Shown piece by piece: positions 36,867 through 43,858 of a DNA stretch of 64,000 bases. Both the position numbers and the translations under genes were made by a program. The notes under the pieces are model-generated. The model ran no database searches. It had not been told where the DNA came from and was given only the letters and a program-made list of their open reading frames with translations. How positions within the stretch are numbered: position 1 is the first letter of the stretch; every line of letters starts with the position of its first letter. Source of the DNA: Sphaerisporangium melleum (lineage in GTDB: Bacteria; Actinomycetota; Actinomycetes; Streptosporangiales; Streptosporangiaceae); assembly GCF_014646695.1 (NCBI RefSeq), contig NZ_BMNT01000014.1:82148-146147 (forward strand), given 5' to 3'.

Positions 36867-38012
36867 ATGGGGCGTCTGAGCAGCGTGTTGACCTTCGGCG
36901 GGGTGGAGGGCAGGGCACCCCGCTGGCGGCGCCTCATGGGCACCTCCTTCGGCCTGGTCTACCTGTTCTACCCGGTGTCCGACATCGTCTCGGGTGCCCT
37001 GACCGGAGCCAAGGCGTACTGGGCGGTGGCCGCACTGGTGGCCTTCGTCGCCTGCTACATCGCCACGGTGCTGAGCCCGAAGGGCTATGGCGAGCCCGGA
37101 CGGTGGACCCACCCGCTGCTGGCCGTGTTCGTCCTGATGGCCGTGGTGTTCCCGTTGATCTTCCAAGGTGGCTGGGTGGCGCTGCCCATTTACGCCACCG
37201 TCGTGATGAGCATGGCCCTGCCCATGCGAGCGGCCCTGGCCGGCATCGCCGGCATGGCCGTCGTCGTGCTGGTCGACTGCCTCGTCGCCGACGCCGACGG
37301 CGACACCGTGGTGCTCCTTGTGGTGGAGGTCGTCACGCTGGGCGTGCTGTTCATCAGCGTGCGCAACACCCGGGTGCTGGTGAACCGGCTGCACAGGGCG
37401 CAGAGCGAGGTGGCGCGGCTGGCGGCGAGTGAGGAGCGCCTGCGCATCGCCCGCGACCTGCACGACCTGCTCGGCCACAGTCTGTCGCTCATCGTGCTCA
37501 AGAGCGAGCTGGCCGGCCGGCTCGCCGAGGCCGGCTCGCCGGACGCCGTCCGCGAGATCGGCGACGTGGAGCAGGTGGCCCGTTCGGCGCTGCGGGAGGT
37601 CCGCGAAGCGGTCACCGGCTACCGGCGGCGCGCCCTGGCGGAGGAGCTCGACAGCGCCCGTGCCGCCCTGGACGCCGCCGGAGTGACCGCCACGGTGCGC
37701 ACCGTCGGCACACCACTGCCGGACGCGCTGGACGACCTGTTCGGCTGGGCGGTGCGGGAAGGCGTCACCAACGTCGTCCGCCATGCCCGCGCCCGCAGGT
37801 GCGAGATCGCCGTGACCCACCACGAGGGCACGGCCGGTCTTGAGGTCACCGACGACGGCCATGGGAGCGGCCCCTGCGAGCCGGGCAGCGGCCTGGCCGG
37901 GCTCGCCGAGCGCGTCCAGGCCGCCGGCGGCACCCTGGACGCGGGCGCCTCCGCCGGTGGCGGCTTCCACCTGCGCGTCACCGTCCCGGCCCCGGTCGGA
38001 ACCCCCGCATGA
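36867..38012 (+). CDS. DesK-type sensor histidine kinase
   Basis: A 381-residue kinase. Four or five membrane helices fill residues 25-170 without a large extracellular domain, as in membrane-sensing kinases. The HisKA_3 dimerisation helix carries the phosphorylated His in [17 protein letters not shown] short HATPase domain ends the protein with N-box [12 protein letters not shown] and G-box DDGHGSG. No clear ribosome site precedes ATG 36867; ATG 36936 is an alternative. It should phosphorylate the regulator encoded at 38188. Confidence 0.9.
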   Translation: MGRLSSVLTFGGVEGRAPRWRRLMGTSFGLVYLFYPVSDIVSGALTGAKAYWAVAALVAFVACYIATVLSPKGYGEPGRWTHPLLAVFVLMAVVFPLIFQGGWVALPIYATVVMSMALPMRAALAGIAGMAVVVLVDCLVADADGDTVVLLVVEVVTLGVLFISVRNTRVLVNRLHRAQSEVARLAASEERLRIARDLHDLLGHSLSLIVLKSELAGRLAEAGSPDAVREIGDVEQVARSALREVREAVTGYRRRALAEELDSARAALDAAGVTATVRTVGTPLPDALDDLFGWAVREGVTNVVRHARARRCEIAVTHHEGTAGLEVTDDGHGSGPCEPGSGLAGLAERVQAAGGTLDAGASAGGGFHLRVTVPAPVGTPA

Positions 38013-38143
38013 CCCGGCGCACGGCCCACCCGGGCATGATCCGGCGCAGCCAGTACGCGCGCATGATGCGGAGCACCGAGTACGCGCACGTGACCTGGCG
38101 CAGCGAGCATCCGCGCGTGGTCCGGCGCACTCACCGGCCGCGC
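38009..38143. repeat. Five 27-bp tandem repeats
   Basis: Five consecutive 27-bp units start at 38009, 38036, 38063, 38090 and 38117, each beginning RTGRYSYGGMGCR-like (for example ATGATCCGGCGCAG). Because 27 is a multiple of three, unit gain or loss would keep the frame. Confidence 0.75.
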
Positions 38144-38191
38144 CGCGTCACGCCGGTGCCCGGCGTCCACACCCCCGGGAGCGGCGCATGA
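38009..38191 (+). CDS. 60-codon repetitive ORF between kinase and response regulator
   Basis: ATG 38009 overlaps the kinase stop (ATGA) and the frame ends at 38191, overlapping the regulator's ATG (ATGA at 38188). The protein is five nine-residue units of the pattern M/V-x-R/W-R-S/T-x-x-P/A-R/G, rich in Arg and His, then a short tail. It may be translated as a coupling peptide; the product has no known relative I can name. Confidence 0.45.
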   Translation: MTRRTAHPGMIRRSQYARMMRSTEYAHVTWRSEHPRVVRRTHRPRRVTPVPGVHTPGSGA

Positions 38192-38793
38192 TCAGAGTGG
38201 TGCTGGCCGAGGATCAGGCGATGGTCAGGGGCGCTCTGGCCACCCTGCTCGGCCTGGAGGCCGACATCGAGGTCGTCGGCGAGGCCGCCACCGGGGAGGA
38301 GGCCGTCGCCGTCGTGCGCGAGACCAAGCCCGACATCGCCCTGCTGGACATCGAGATGCCGGTGATGGACGGCATCACGGCCGCCGCCGAGATCGCCCGT
38401 ACGACGCCCGGCTGCCGGGTGATGATCCTCACGACGTTCGGCCGGCCCGGCTACCTGCGCCGGGCGATGGAGGCGGGCGCGGTGGCGTTCATGGTCAAGG
38501 ACAGCCCGGCCCGGGAGCTCGCCGCGGCGATCAGGCGCGTACGGGCGGGCGAGCGGTTGATCGACCCGGCTCTCGCCGCCGCCGCCCTCAGCGCCGGCCC
38601 GAACCCGCTGTCCCCGCGCGAACGCGACGTGCTGTCCGCCGCCGCCGACGGTTCCACCATCGGCGACATCGCCCTGCGCCTCCACCTGTCCGAGGGCACC
38701 GTCCGCAACTACCTGTCCACGGCCATCCAGAAGACCCACACCCGCAACCGCATGGAAGCCGTCCAAAGAGCCCAATCCCAAGGCTGGCTCTGA
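38188..38793 (+). CDS. NarL/FixJ (DesR-like) response regulator
   Basis: A 201-residue regulator: receiver domain with acidic pocket AEDQ, phosphorylated Asp in LLDIEMP, Thr in LTTFG, Lys in VKDSP; then a LuxR-type HTH (LSPRERDVLSAAADGSTIGDIALRLHLSEGTVRNYLSTAIQK). ATG 38188 overlaps the repeat ORF stop. It likely controls the upstream exporter through the palindrome at 35160. Confidence 0.93.
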   Translation: MIRVVLAEDQAMVRGALATLLGLEADIEVVGEAATGEEAVAVVRETKPDIALLDIEMPVMDGITAAAEIARTTPGCRVMILTTFGRPGYLRRAMEAGAVAFMVKDSPARELAAAIRRVRAGERLIDPALAAAALSAGPNPLSPRERDVLSAAADGSTIGDIALRLHLSEGTVRNYLSTAIQKTHTRNRMEAVQRAQSQGWL

Positions 38794-39122
38794 CCGCCCC
38801 ATTGGGGAAGTGACTCGCACGCAGGTGCGAAACCCCCCGCTCGCCGACCGGCCCTGGCCGGTGTCCTGCGCGGAAATCCGTCGGCGAAGTCGCCTGCGAT
38901 GCAGCAGGTCGAACGGAGAAGACCCATCGGGATCACCGGCCTGGCGGGTGAACTTCCGGCGCGGGACACCAGTGCCCTGATCACCTGCGTTCATCGGGGG
39001 GCGGCCGTCCCCTCCGGCAACGTGCTGGAGATGATCGGCGCCGGGTCGGCGGGTCGTGGTACGGCGATGCCGGCGCCTGCCACGGCGCCCGAGCCGGTGA
39101 ACGTTCATGGACGGCGCACCGG
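38794..39122. other. Convergent gap between response regulator and TetR gene
   Basis: A 329-bp gap. CGCAC-gcag-GTGCG at 38816-38829 is a small hairpin soon after the regulator's stop, a possible terminator. I see no gene in the rest. Confidence 0.35.
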
Positions 39123-39698
39123 CTAGGCCGGGGGCTCGACGACCACCGACAACATGCGGGTGACCTGGGCCGTCAGCAGGCCGGGATCGGCGTCGCGCAG
39201 CGCCGAGGTGCCGACGAGGCGGCGCAGCAGCCAGGTGCCGGCCAGCAGGGCGAGCCCCAGCTCGGCGCGTTCCCGCGCGTGAGGGCCATTCAGGGCGGCG
39301 GTGAAACGGGCGCCGACGTGCTTCTCGATGCCGGCCCGGATGATCTCCGCCGCTCTCGGGTTGGCCGCCGACCTGAGCATCAGCTCGAACGGTCCAAGGT
39401 GGTCCGCCTCAGGGGCGGTGCGGGCCACCAGCGCGCCGGCGGTCTCGGCCGCCAGGTCGGCCGGGCCGGGCGGGACCATCGTGGGCTCGGCGAACGAGAC
39501 GTCCACCACCTCGGTGAACAGCCCTTCCTTGGAGCCGAAGTAGCGGTTGACCAGCATGGCCGTCACTCCGGCGTCCGCGGCTATGTCGCGGACGCCCACC
39601 CCGTCGTATCCGTGCCGAGTGAAGGCCGTGATCGCCGAGGTCAGGATGGCCTGCCGGGTGGCCGCGGCGTTGCGGGGCCGGGCGGTGGGGTGCGTCAT
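39123..39698 (-). CDS. TetR-family repressor
   Basis: A 191-residue regulator with HTH at about 15-60 (ILTSAITAFTRHGYDGVGVRDIAADAGVTAMLVNRYFGSKEGLF) and a C-terminal ligand domain (TetR_C_17-like). It diverges from the SDR gene, and the 74-bp space between them holds a perfect palindrome, so autoregulation and control of the SDR are likely. Confidence 0.9.
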   Translation of the reverse strand: MTHPTARPRNAAATRQAILTSAITAFTRHGYDGVGVRDIAADAGVTAMLVNRYFGSKEGLFTEVVDVSFAEPTMVPPGPADLAAETAGALVARTAPEADHLGPFELMLRSAANPRAAEIIRAGIEKHVGARFTAALNGPHARERAELGLALLAGTWLLRRLVGTSALRDADPGLLTAQVTRMLSVVVEPPA

Positions 39699-39732
39699 GC
39701 CGGCAAGTCTACAGCTGATAACTTGTCATGTA

Positions 39733-39748
39733 GTCTACGAATGTAGAC
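39733..39748. promoter_or_regulatory. TetR operator candidate
   Basis: GTCTAC-gaat-GTAGAC is a perfect palindrome; a further AGTCTACA half-site lies at 39707-39714. It sits between the divergent starts. Confidence 0.6.
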
Positions 39749-39772
39749 AAAGTTTCGGCTCAAGGAGTTCTC

Positions 39773-40573
39773 ATGGATCTGCAGCTCACCGGGCGTCGCG
39801 CCCTGATCACCGGATCGACGTCCGGACTCGGCGAGGCCACCGCCCGGCTGCTCGCCCGGGAAGGTGCCGCGGTCGTGATCCACGGCCGCAACGCCGAGCG
39901 GGCACAGGCGGTCGCCGACTCGATCGCCGCCGGCGGCGGAAAGGCGTCGGTCGCGGTGGGCGACCTTGCCACCGACGCCGGTGCGGACGCGACGGCCGAG
40001 AGCGCTCTGGCCGGCGGCGACGTCGACATCCTGGTCAACAACGCCGGCGCGTACGAGCACCTCAACTGGACCGACGCCACCGCCGACGTCTGGCAGGACA
40101 CCTACAACACCAATGTCGTGTCCGGGGTGCGGATGATCCAGCGTCTGGTTCCCGCCATGCGTGATCGCGACTACGGGCGGGTCGTCACCATCGGAGGCGG
40201 CCTGAGCACGCAACCGTTCAGCAGCCACCCGCACTACAACGCCTCCCTCGCGGCCCGGCACAACCTCGCCGTCTCGCTCGCCCGCGACCTGGCCGGCACC
40301 CGCGTCACCTCCAACGTCGTGGCACCCGGCGCGATCCTCGTCCCGGCCGTGCGGGACTTCCTGGTCAAGCTGTCGCCCGGGCGCGGCTGGGGAGAGACCT
40401 GGGAGGAGATCGAGTACAACTCCGTCCGCGAGATCGTGCCCAACGACCGGGTGCGTTACGGCAGGCCCGAGGAGATCGCGGGCGCCGTCGCCTACCTGTG
40501 CGGCCCCTATGCCGAGTACATCAGCGGCGCGACCATCCGCGTCGACGGCGGCACGGTCCGCGGCGCCTTCTGA
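39773..40573 (+). CDS. SDR-family protein lacking the catalytic Ser and Lys
   Basis: A 266-residue short-chain dehydrogenase fold. Cofactor motif TGSTSGLG (13-20) and NNAG (89-92) are intact, and catalytic Tyr155 is present in HYNAS. However, the residue four after Tyr, normally Lys, is Leu159 (codon CTC), and the residue 13 before Tyr, normally Ser, is Gly142. The protein may be inactive as a reductase, use Ser145, or bind cofactor for sensing. AAGGAG lies eight bases before ATG 39773. It diverges from a TetR gene. Confidence 0.85.
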   Translation: MDLQLTGRRALITGSTSGLGEATARLLAREGAAVVIHGRNAERAQAVADSIAAGGGKASVAVGDLATDAGADATAESALAGGDVDILVNNAGAYEHLNWTDATADVWQDTYNTNVVSGVRMIQRLVPAMRDRDYGRVVTIGGGLSTQPFSSHPHYNASLAARHNLAVSLARDLAGTRVTSNVVAPGAILVPAVRDFLVKLSPGRGWGETWEEIEYNSVREIVPNDRVRYGRPEEIAGAVAYLCGPYAEYISGATIRVDGGTVRGAF

Positions 40574-40626
40574 ACGCACCAGGCCAGGTCATCGCCTGTT
40601 CCGGAGAGTCCGCCCCTGAAGGCCTC

Positions 40627-40664
40627 CGCCGCCGGCTCGCGTGTGGCCGCGCGAGCCGGCGGCG
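40627..40664. terminator. Bidirectional terminator
   Basis: CGCCGCCGGCTCGCG (40627-40641) and CGCGAGCCGGCGGCG (40650-40664) form a perfect 15-bp stem with an eight-base loop, between the convergent SDR and DUF397 genes. Confidence 0.75.
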
Positions 40665-40679
40665 AGCGGACTACGCGAC

Positions 40680-40877
40680 TCAGGCCACCTCGCCGGTCTT
40701 CGTGGCGTGGAGGAACTTCGCCCAGGCCTCCGGGGGGAAGGTCAGGACGGGGCCGCTGGGATTCTTGGAGTCGCGGACGGCGACGACCCCGGGCAGGTTG
40801 GCCGCCACCTCGACGCACATGCCGCCGTCGTCGCCGGACTTACTCGACTTGCGCCACCGGGCCTGGCTCAGGTCCAT
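40680..40877 (-). CDS. DUF397 small protein
   Basis: A 65-residue DUF397 protein: WRKSSKSGDDGGMCVEVA, VAVRDSKNPSGPVLTF and WAKFL are the family blocks. It overlaps the end of the HTH gene by ten bases. In streptomycetes such proteins partner WhiJ-like regulators in controlling development; the pairing is by genomic context. Confidence 0.93.
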   Translation of the reverse strand: MDLSQARWRKSSKSGDDGGMCVEVAANLPGVVAVRDSKNPSGPVLTFPPEAWAKFLHATKTGEVA

Positions 40878-41695
40878 TTCCGCACCGCTTCCTCGATCAT
40901 CCGCAAAGACAGTGACTGGGAGTGGGCTTCGCCGCGAATGGCGTCGTACCGGGTGACGAGCTTGGCGATCATTCCTCGTTCGCCGATCGTCCGGCCATGT
41001 GGCTGAGCCTCCACATATACCGTATATGGGACACCGCGCATTTCCGCTATGCCGAATGCGCCGATCAGTCCCGCCCCGGCCTTTGCGCCGTAGGGCACTA
41101 TCTGGATGGTCACCTTAGGGTGCTGCGCAACCTCCGCGAGATATTCCAATTGCCGGCGAATGGCCGCAGCATGGCCGATCGGCCGATGGAGAACGCCCTC
41201 GTCGAGGAGTGCCAGCACCATGGGGCCGTCGTCGAGCGTCAGCGCCTTCTTACGCTGCATTCGGCCCGCCACGCGTCGGTCGATCTCCTCGGCCGTGATC
41301 CCAGGGGCACATTCGATGATCCATCGGGCGTACTGTTCGGTTTGGAACAGGCCGGGGATCAGAAGTGGGTCCCACAGGCGCAGTGCGGTCGCGCGGAGTT
41401 CCTCGGCGGCCCAGTCGCGGAAATGCTCGGGAACCGGGGGCAGCGGTGGCCAGGCATCCAGGTAGAGGGCGTGCATGACGCCGTCGAGGCCGAAGACCTG
41501 GTCGCACAACTGGGCGAGGCCTTCTGTGGGGATGCGTCGGCAGGTCTCGACCATGCCGATCAGGCTCTCGGAGTAGCCGACCCTGCGGCCGAACTGCTCC
41601 TGGGTCAGACCCGCCTTGAGCCGGTGCCGCCGTAGCTCGTACGAGAACCGGGCCGCGCCCGATGAATGCGGGTCGATATCGGTCAATCTGCCCAT
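40868..41695 (-). CDS. WhiJ-type XRE regulator (HTH plus DUF5753)
   Basis: A 275-residue regulator: XRE helix-turn-helix at about 15-75 (LRRHRLKAGLTQEQFGRRVGYSESLIGMVETCRRIPT) and the DUF5753 domain beyond about 95 (LLIPGLFQTEQYARWIIE, LLDEGVLHRPIG, TIQIVPYGA). GAGGG precedes ATG 41695. It is translated with DUF397 downstream and diverges from an anti-sigma-type ATPase, the standard actinomycete triad linked to sporulation and secondary metabolism. Confidence 0.93.
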   Translation of the reverse strand: MGRLTDIDPHSSGAARFSYELRRHRLKAGLTQEQFGRRVGYSESLIGMVETCRRIPTEGLAQLCDQVFGLDGVMHALYLDAWPPLPPVPEHFRDWAAEELRATALRLWDPLLIPGLFQTEQYARWIIECAPGITAEEIDRRVAGRMQRKKALTLDDGPMVLALLDEGVLHRPIGHAAAIRRQLEYLAEVAQHPKVTIQIVPYGAKAGAGLIGAFGIAEMRGVPYTVYVEAQPHGRTIGERGMIAKLVTRYDAIRGEAHSQSLSLRMIEEAVRKWT

Positions 41696-41920
41696 CTATC
41701 CCTCGCCTTCGCCATGCCATGGCACGCCCCACAAGCTCACCACGGCATCACCGGGGGAGTGCCTTTCGGTGAGTTCATTCGGCTACGGAAAGTATCCGGC
41801 CGACTACAGGATGGTAAGGCGAATTCGTGCCCGGCGGCAGAGGATTTTCGACTGCGACCGTAATTGGACGCTCCGCATCGCCGGGCACCTGACATCCGAC
41901 TCGTATCGTGGAGGCGGCCG

Positions 41921-42340
41921 ATGGGCGGCGGCAGAGCGCGGGAGCAGTACCTGGAGATCAAGGCCGAACCGGAGGCCGCGTCCCACGCGCGCGAACACGT
42001 CAGGCGCGTGCTATCGAAGTGGTGCAGGCAGGACATCCTCGAGACCGCCGAGCTCATCGCCTCGGAGCTCGCGACCAACGCCGTCAAGGCGACGTGGGAG
42101 ATCGGCGCGCTGGAAGGCTACGCCGGCCCCGGTCACATCTGGATCGACCTCCACCAGGCGGGTGCCCTGGTCGTGCTCGAAGTGTGGGACGCCGGCCGCA
42201 GCCTTCCCCGGCTCAAGGCGGCGGCACCGGACGACGAGGGCGGCCGGGGTCTGTGGCTGGTGAACGCTCTGGCCGCCCGCTGGGGATGCCGCTACCCCCT
42301 CGGTGGCGGCAAGATCATCTGGTGTGCTGTGGCGGGCTGA
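41921..42340 (+). CDS. Anti-sigma-factor-like ATP-binding protein
   Basis: A 139-residue HATPase_c_2 domain protein. N-box ELIASELATNAVKA, G1-box VWDAG and G2-region GGRGLWLVNALAARWG are visible. GGAGG six bases before ATG 41921 fixes the start. It completes the WhiJ-type triad, divergent from the regulator. Confidence 0.88.
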   Translation: MGGGRAREQYLEIKAEPEAASHAREHVRRVLSKWCRQDILETAELIASELATNAVKATWEIGALEGYAGPGHIWIDLHQAGALVVLEVWDAGRSLPRLKAAAPDDEGGRGLWLVNALAARWGCRYPLGGGKIIWCAVAG

Positions 42341-42468
42341 GGTTCCGGCGGTGCGCCATGAGCCGGGTGGCGGTGACCGTTACCGCGGTCTTCTCCTGCC
42401 GCCGCTGAGCTTGCGGTCGCTTTGGAGCGCTCGGGCGGCCCGGATCGGTGGCGCCGTCTCGCCGTCCG

Positions 42469-43578
42469 TTATCGGCCGCAGACGGGGCAGCCGGGCTCGC
42501 CGGAGGGGAACTCGGCGAAGATCGGCTGCTCTGGGGCGATGAGGTTGACGCCCTGGATGAAGCCGGCTCTGACCGGTGGGACCTCGGTGATCAGCCGGAT
42601 GATCCCGTGGGCGACCAGGTGGCCGCACATCCCGGCCGATGTGGCGATCACCCCCGGGCCGCCGAGATTCACCGGATGCCCCGTCGCGCCGGGTGGCAGG
42701 CCCGCGAGTCGTGCCCGCCTGCGCTCCTCGATGCGCTGGACGCACTGGTAGCAGGCCCCGCGGCCCGGCACGTAGACGCCGGTGCTCACGATCGGGCCGC
42801 TGTAGCCGCCGCCCACCCAGGGGATCCCGGCGGCGAAGCCGGCCCGGCTCGCCCACACCCTGATGCCGTCATCCCCGCGGGGTTCGTCGGCGCACATGGC
42901 CACCACGTCGAACCCCGGCAGCAGAGCGGCCAGGTCCCGCTCGCTGCGCAGGCGCAGGACCTGGCCGGTGACCTCGATGTCGGAGTTCAGTGATCGCAGC
43001 CGCTCGGCGGCCGCGGTCGCCTTGGGGCGGCCGATGTCGGACTCGGTGAAGACGATCTGGCGGTTGAGGTTGGACAGCTCGACCCGGTCGTCGTCGACCA
43101 GGTGCAGGAATCCCACGCCGGACGCGGCCAGCGCCTGCGCTGCGGAGGCGCCGACGCCGCCGACGCCGATCACCAGGACCCGTGATGCCCGGAGCCGGAG
43201 CTGGGCGTCCCAGCCGTGCTCGCGCGGCGTGACGTCCGCCCAGCGGAAGAAGGCGCGGCCGCGGCTGTACCGGTCGCGCTCGCGGATGCTCAGCTCGGGG
43301 GCGTTCGCCGCTCCCGCGTCCTCTACGTGGCCCGAGCCGATGAGCTGCGCGACGATCGACTCCGCCGCGCACCGGGTGAGCTCGGGGAAGTCGGCGAGCA
43401 GCAGCGCGGTGATGTCGGCGCTGGTCCGCGTGCCGTTCATGGCCGCCAGCGCGGTCCACACCCAGCCGCGGGGGTCGGCGATCTCGTGGGCCAGCCCGTA
43501 GATGTCACCGCCGATGCGGATGCGGCCGTCATCGGCACGGTAGGGCGTGTGTTCGGGTTTCACTCTCGGCAACCGCAA
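42469..43578 (-). CDS. ThiF/E1-like adenylating enzyme with N-terminal PqqD/RRE-like domain
   Basis: A 369-residue protein. Residues 1-90 look like a PqqD/RRE peptide-binding domain (IRIGGDIYGLAHEI ... LADFPELTRCAAESIVAQLIGSGHVE). The rest is a complete E1 fold: nucleotide loop VIGVGGVG, DDDRVELSNLNRQ, GRPKA with the ATP Lys, CADEPRGDD, and two zinc-binding pairs CYQC and CPVC at the C-terminus. Active adenylation is expected. Closest known logic: MccB (microcin C) and PaaA (pantocin A), both E1-type enzymes acting on short ribosomal peptides. TTG 43578, five bases after GGGGAGG, is the start. It lies 142 bases after a 45-codon peptide gene in the same direction. Confidence 0.85.
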   Translation of the reverse strand: MRLPRVKPEHTPYRADDGRIRIGGDIYGLAHEIADPRGWVWTALAAMNGTRTSADITALLLADFPELTRCAAESIVAQLIGSGHVEDAGAANAPELSIRERDRYSRGRAFFRWADVTPREHGWDAQLRLRASRVLVIGVGGVGASAAQALAASGVGFLHLVDDDRVELSNLNRQIVFTESDIGRPKATAAAERLRSLNSDIEVTGQVLRLRSERDLAALLPGFDVVAMCADEPRGDDGIRVWASRAGFAAGIPWVGGGYSGPIVSTGVYVPGRGACYQCVQRIEERRRARLAGLPPGATGHPVNLGGPGVIATSAGMCGHLVAHGIIRLITEVPPVRAGFIQGVNLIAPEQPIFAEFPSGEPGCPVCGR

Positions 43579-43712
43579 TACGGCCTCCCCGAAAAGGGCG
43601 GAACCCTGGTGTCGACCCCCGCGGCCCGCGTTCCGGCACGTCCGGGATGCCTGCAGGGGGACGCGCGGAGCCGCGGCCGGGACCGAATGGTCCGGCCGTG
43701 ACCCGCTCAGGT

Positions 43713-43734
43713 CTTCCGGGTCAGGACCCGGAAG
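43713..43734. promoter_or_regulatory. Perfect hairpin spanning the peptide gene's stop codon
   Basis: CTTCCGGGT (43713-43721) and ACCCGGAAG (43726-43734) pair fully around a four-base loop; the TGA stop lies in the loop and stem. It could partly terminate transcription so that more peptide than enzyme is made. Confidence 0.6.
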
Positions 43735-43858
43735 GGTTGCTGATGAGACCGGTGGTCTCGAGCTGGTCCAGCCTGCGGATTTCGATCTTGACCGTCTCGG
43801 GGGAGCCGGCGCTGTCCGCGGCGGTGTTCTCGTCGAAGGAATCCCTGGGATCGCTCAC
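43721..43858 (-). CDS. Putative modified-peptide precursor, 45 residues
   Basis: GTG 43858 overlaps the MFS stop codon (GTGA), with GAGG seven bases upstream. The peptide has an acidic, Ser/Ala/Asp-rich N-terminal third (with D-E-N at 9-11), a segment KIEIRRLDQLETT at 24-36 that looks like an amphipathic recognition strand, and a short polar end finishing NPSGS. No Cys is present. Position between an exporter and an E1/RRE enzyme, coupling to both, and the hairpin at its stop are the reasons to call it a precursor. It does not end in Asn, so it is not a standard microcin C peptide, and it lacks lasso or lanthipeptide partners. Confidence 0.6.
   Translation of the reverse strand: MSDPRDSFDENTAADSAGSPETVKIEIRRLDQLETTGLISNPSGS

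Noticed and set aside
38009-38143. Repeat array as a CRISPR
   Set aside because: The 27-bp units are contiguous with no unique spacers and keep a reading frame.
42358-42408. A 16-codon ORF after the anti-sigma-like gene
   Set aside because: No ribosome site of note, no coupling and no features; chance is sufficient.
43721-43858. Precursor as microcin C, lasso peptide or lanthipeptide
   Set aside because: No C-terminal Asn, no lasso maturation genes and no suitably placed Asp/Glu ring former, no Cys and no lanthionine synthetase nearby.
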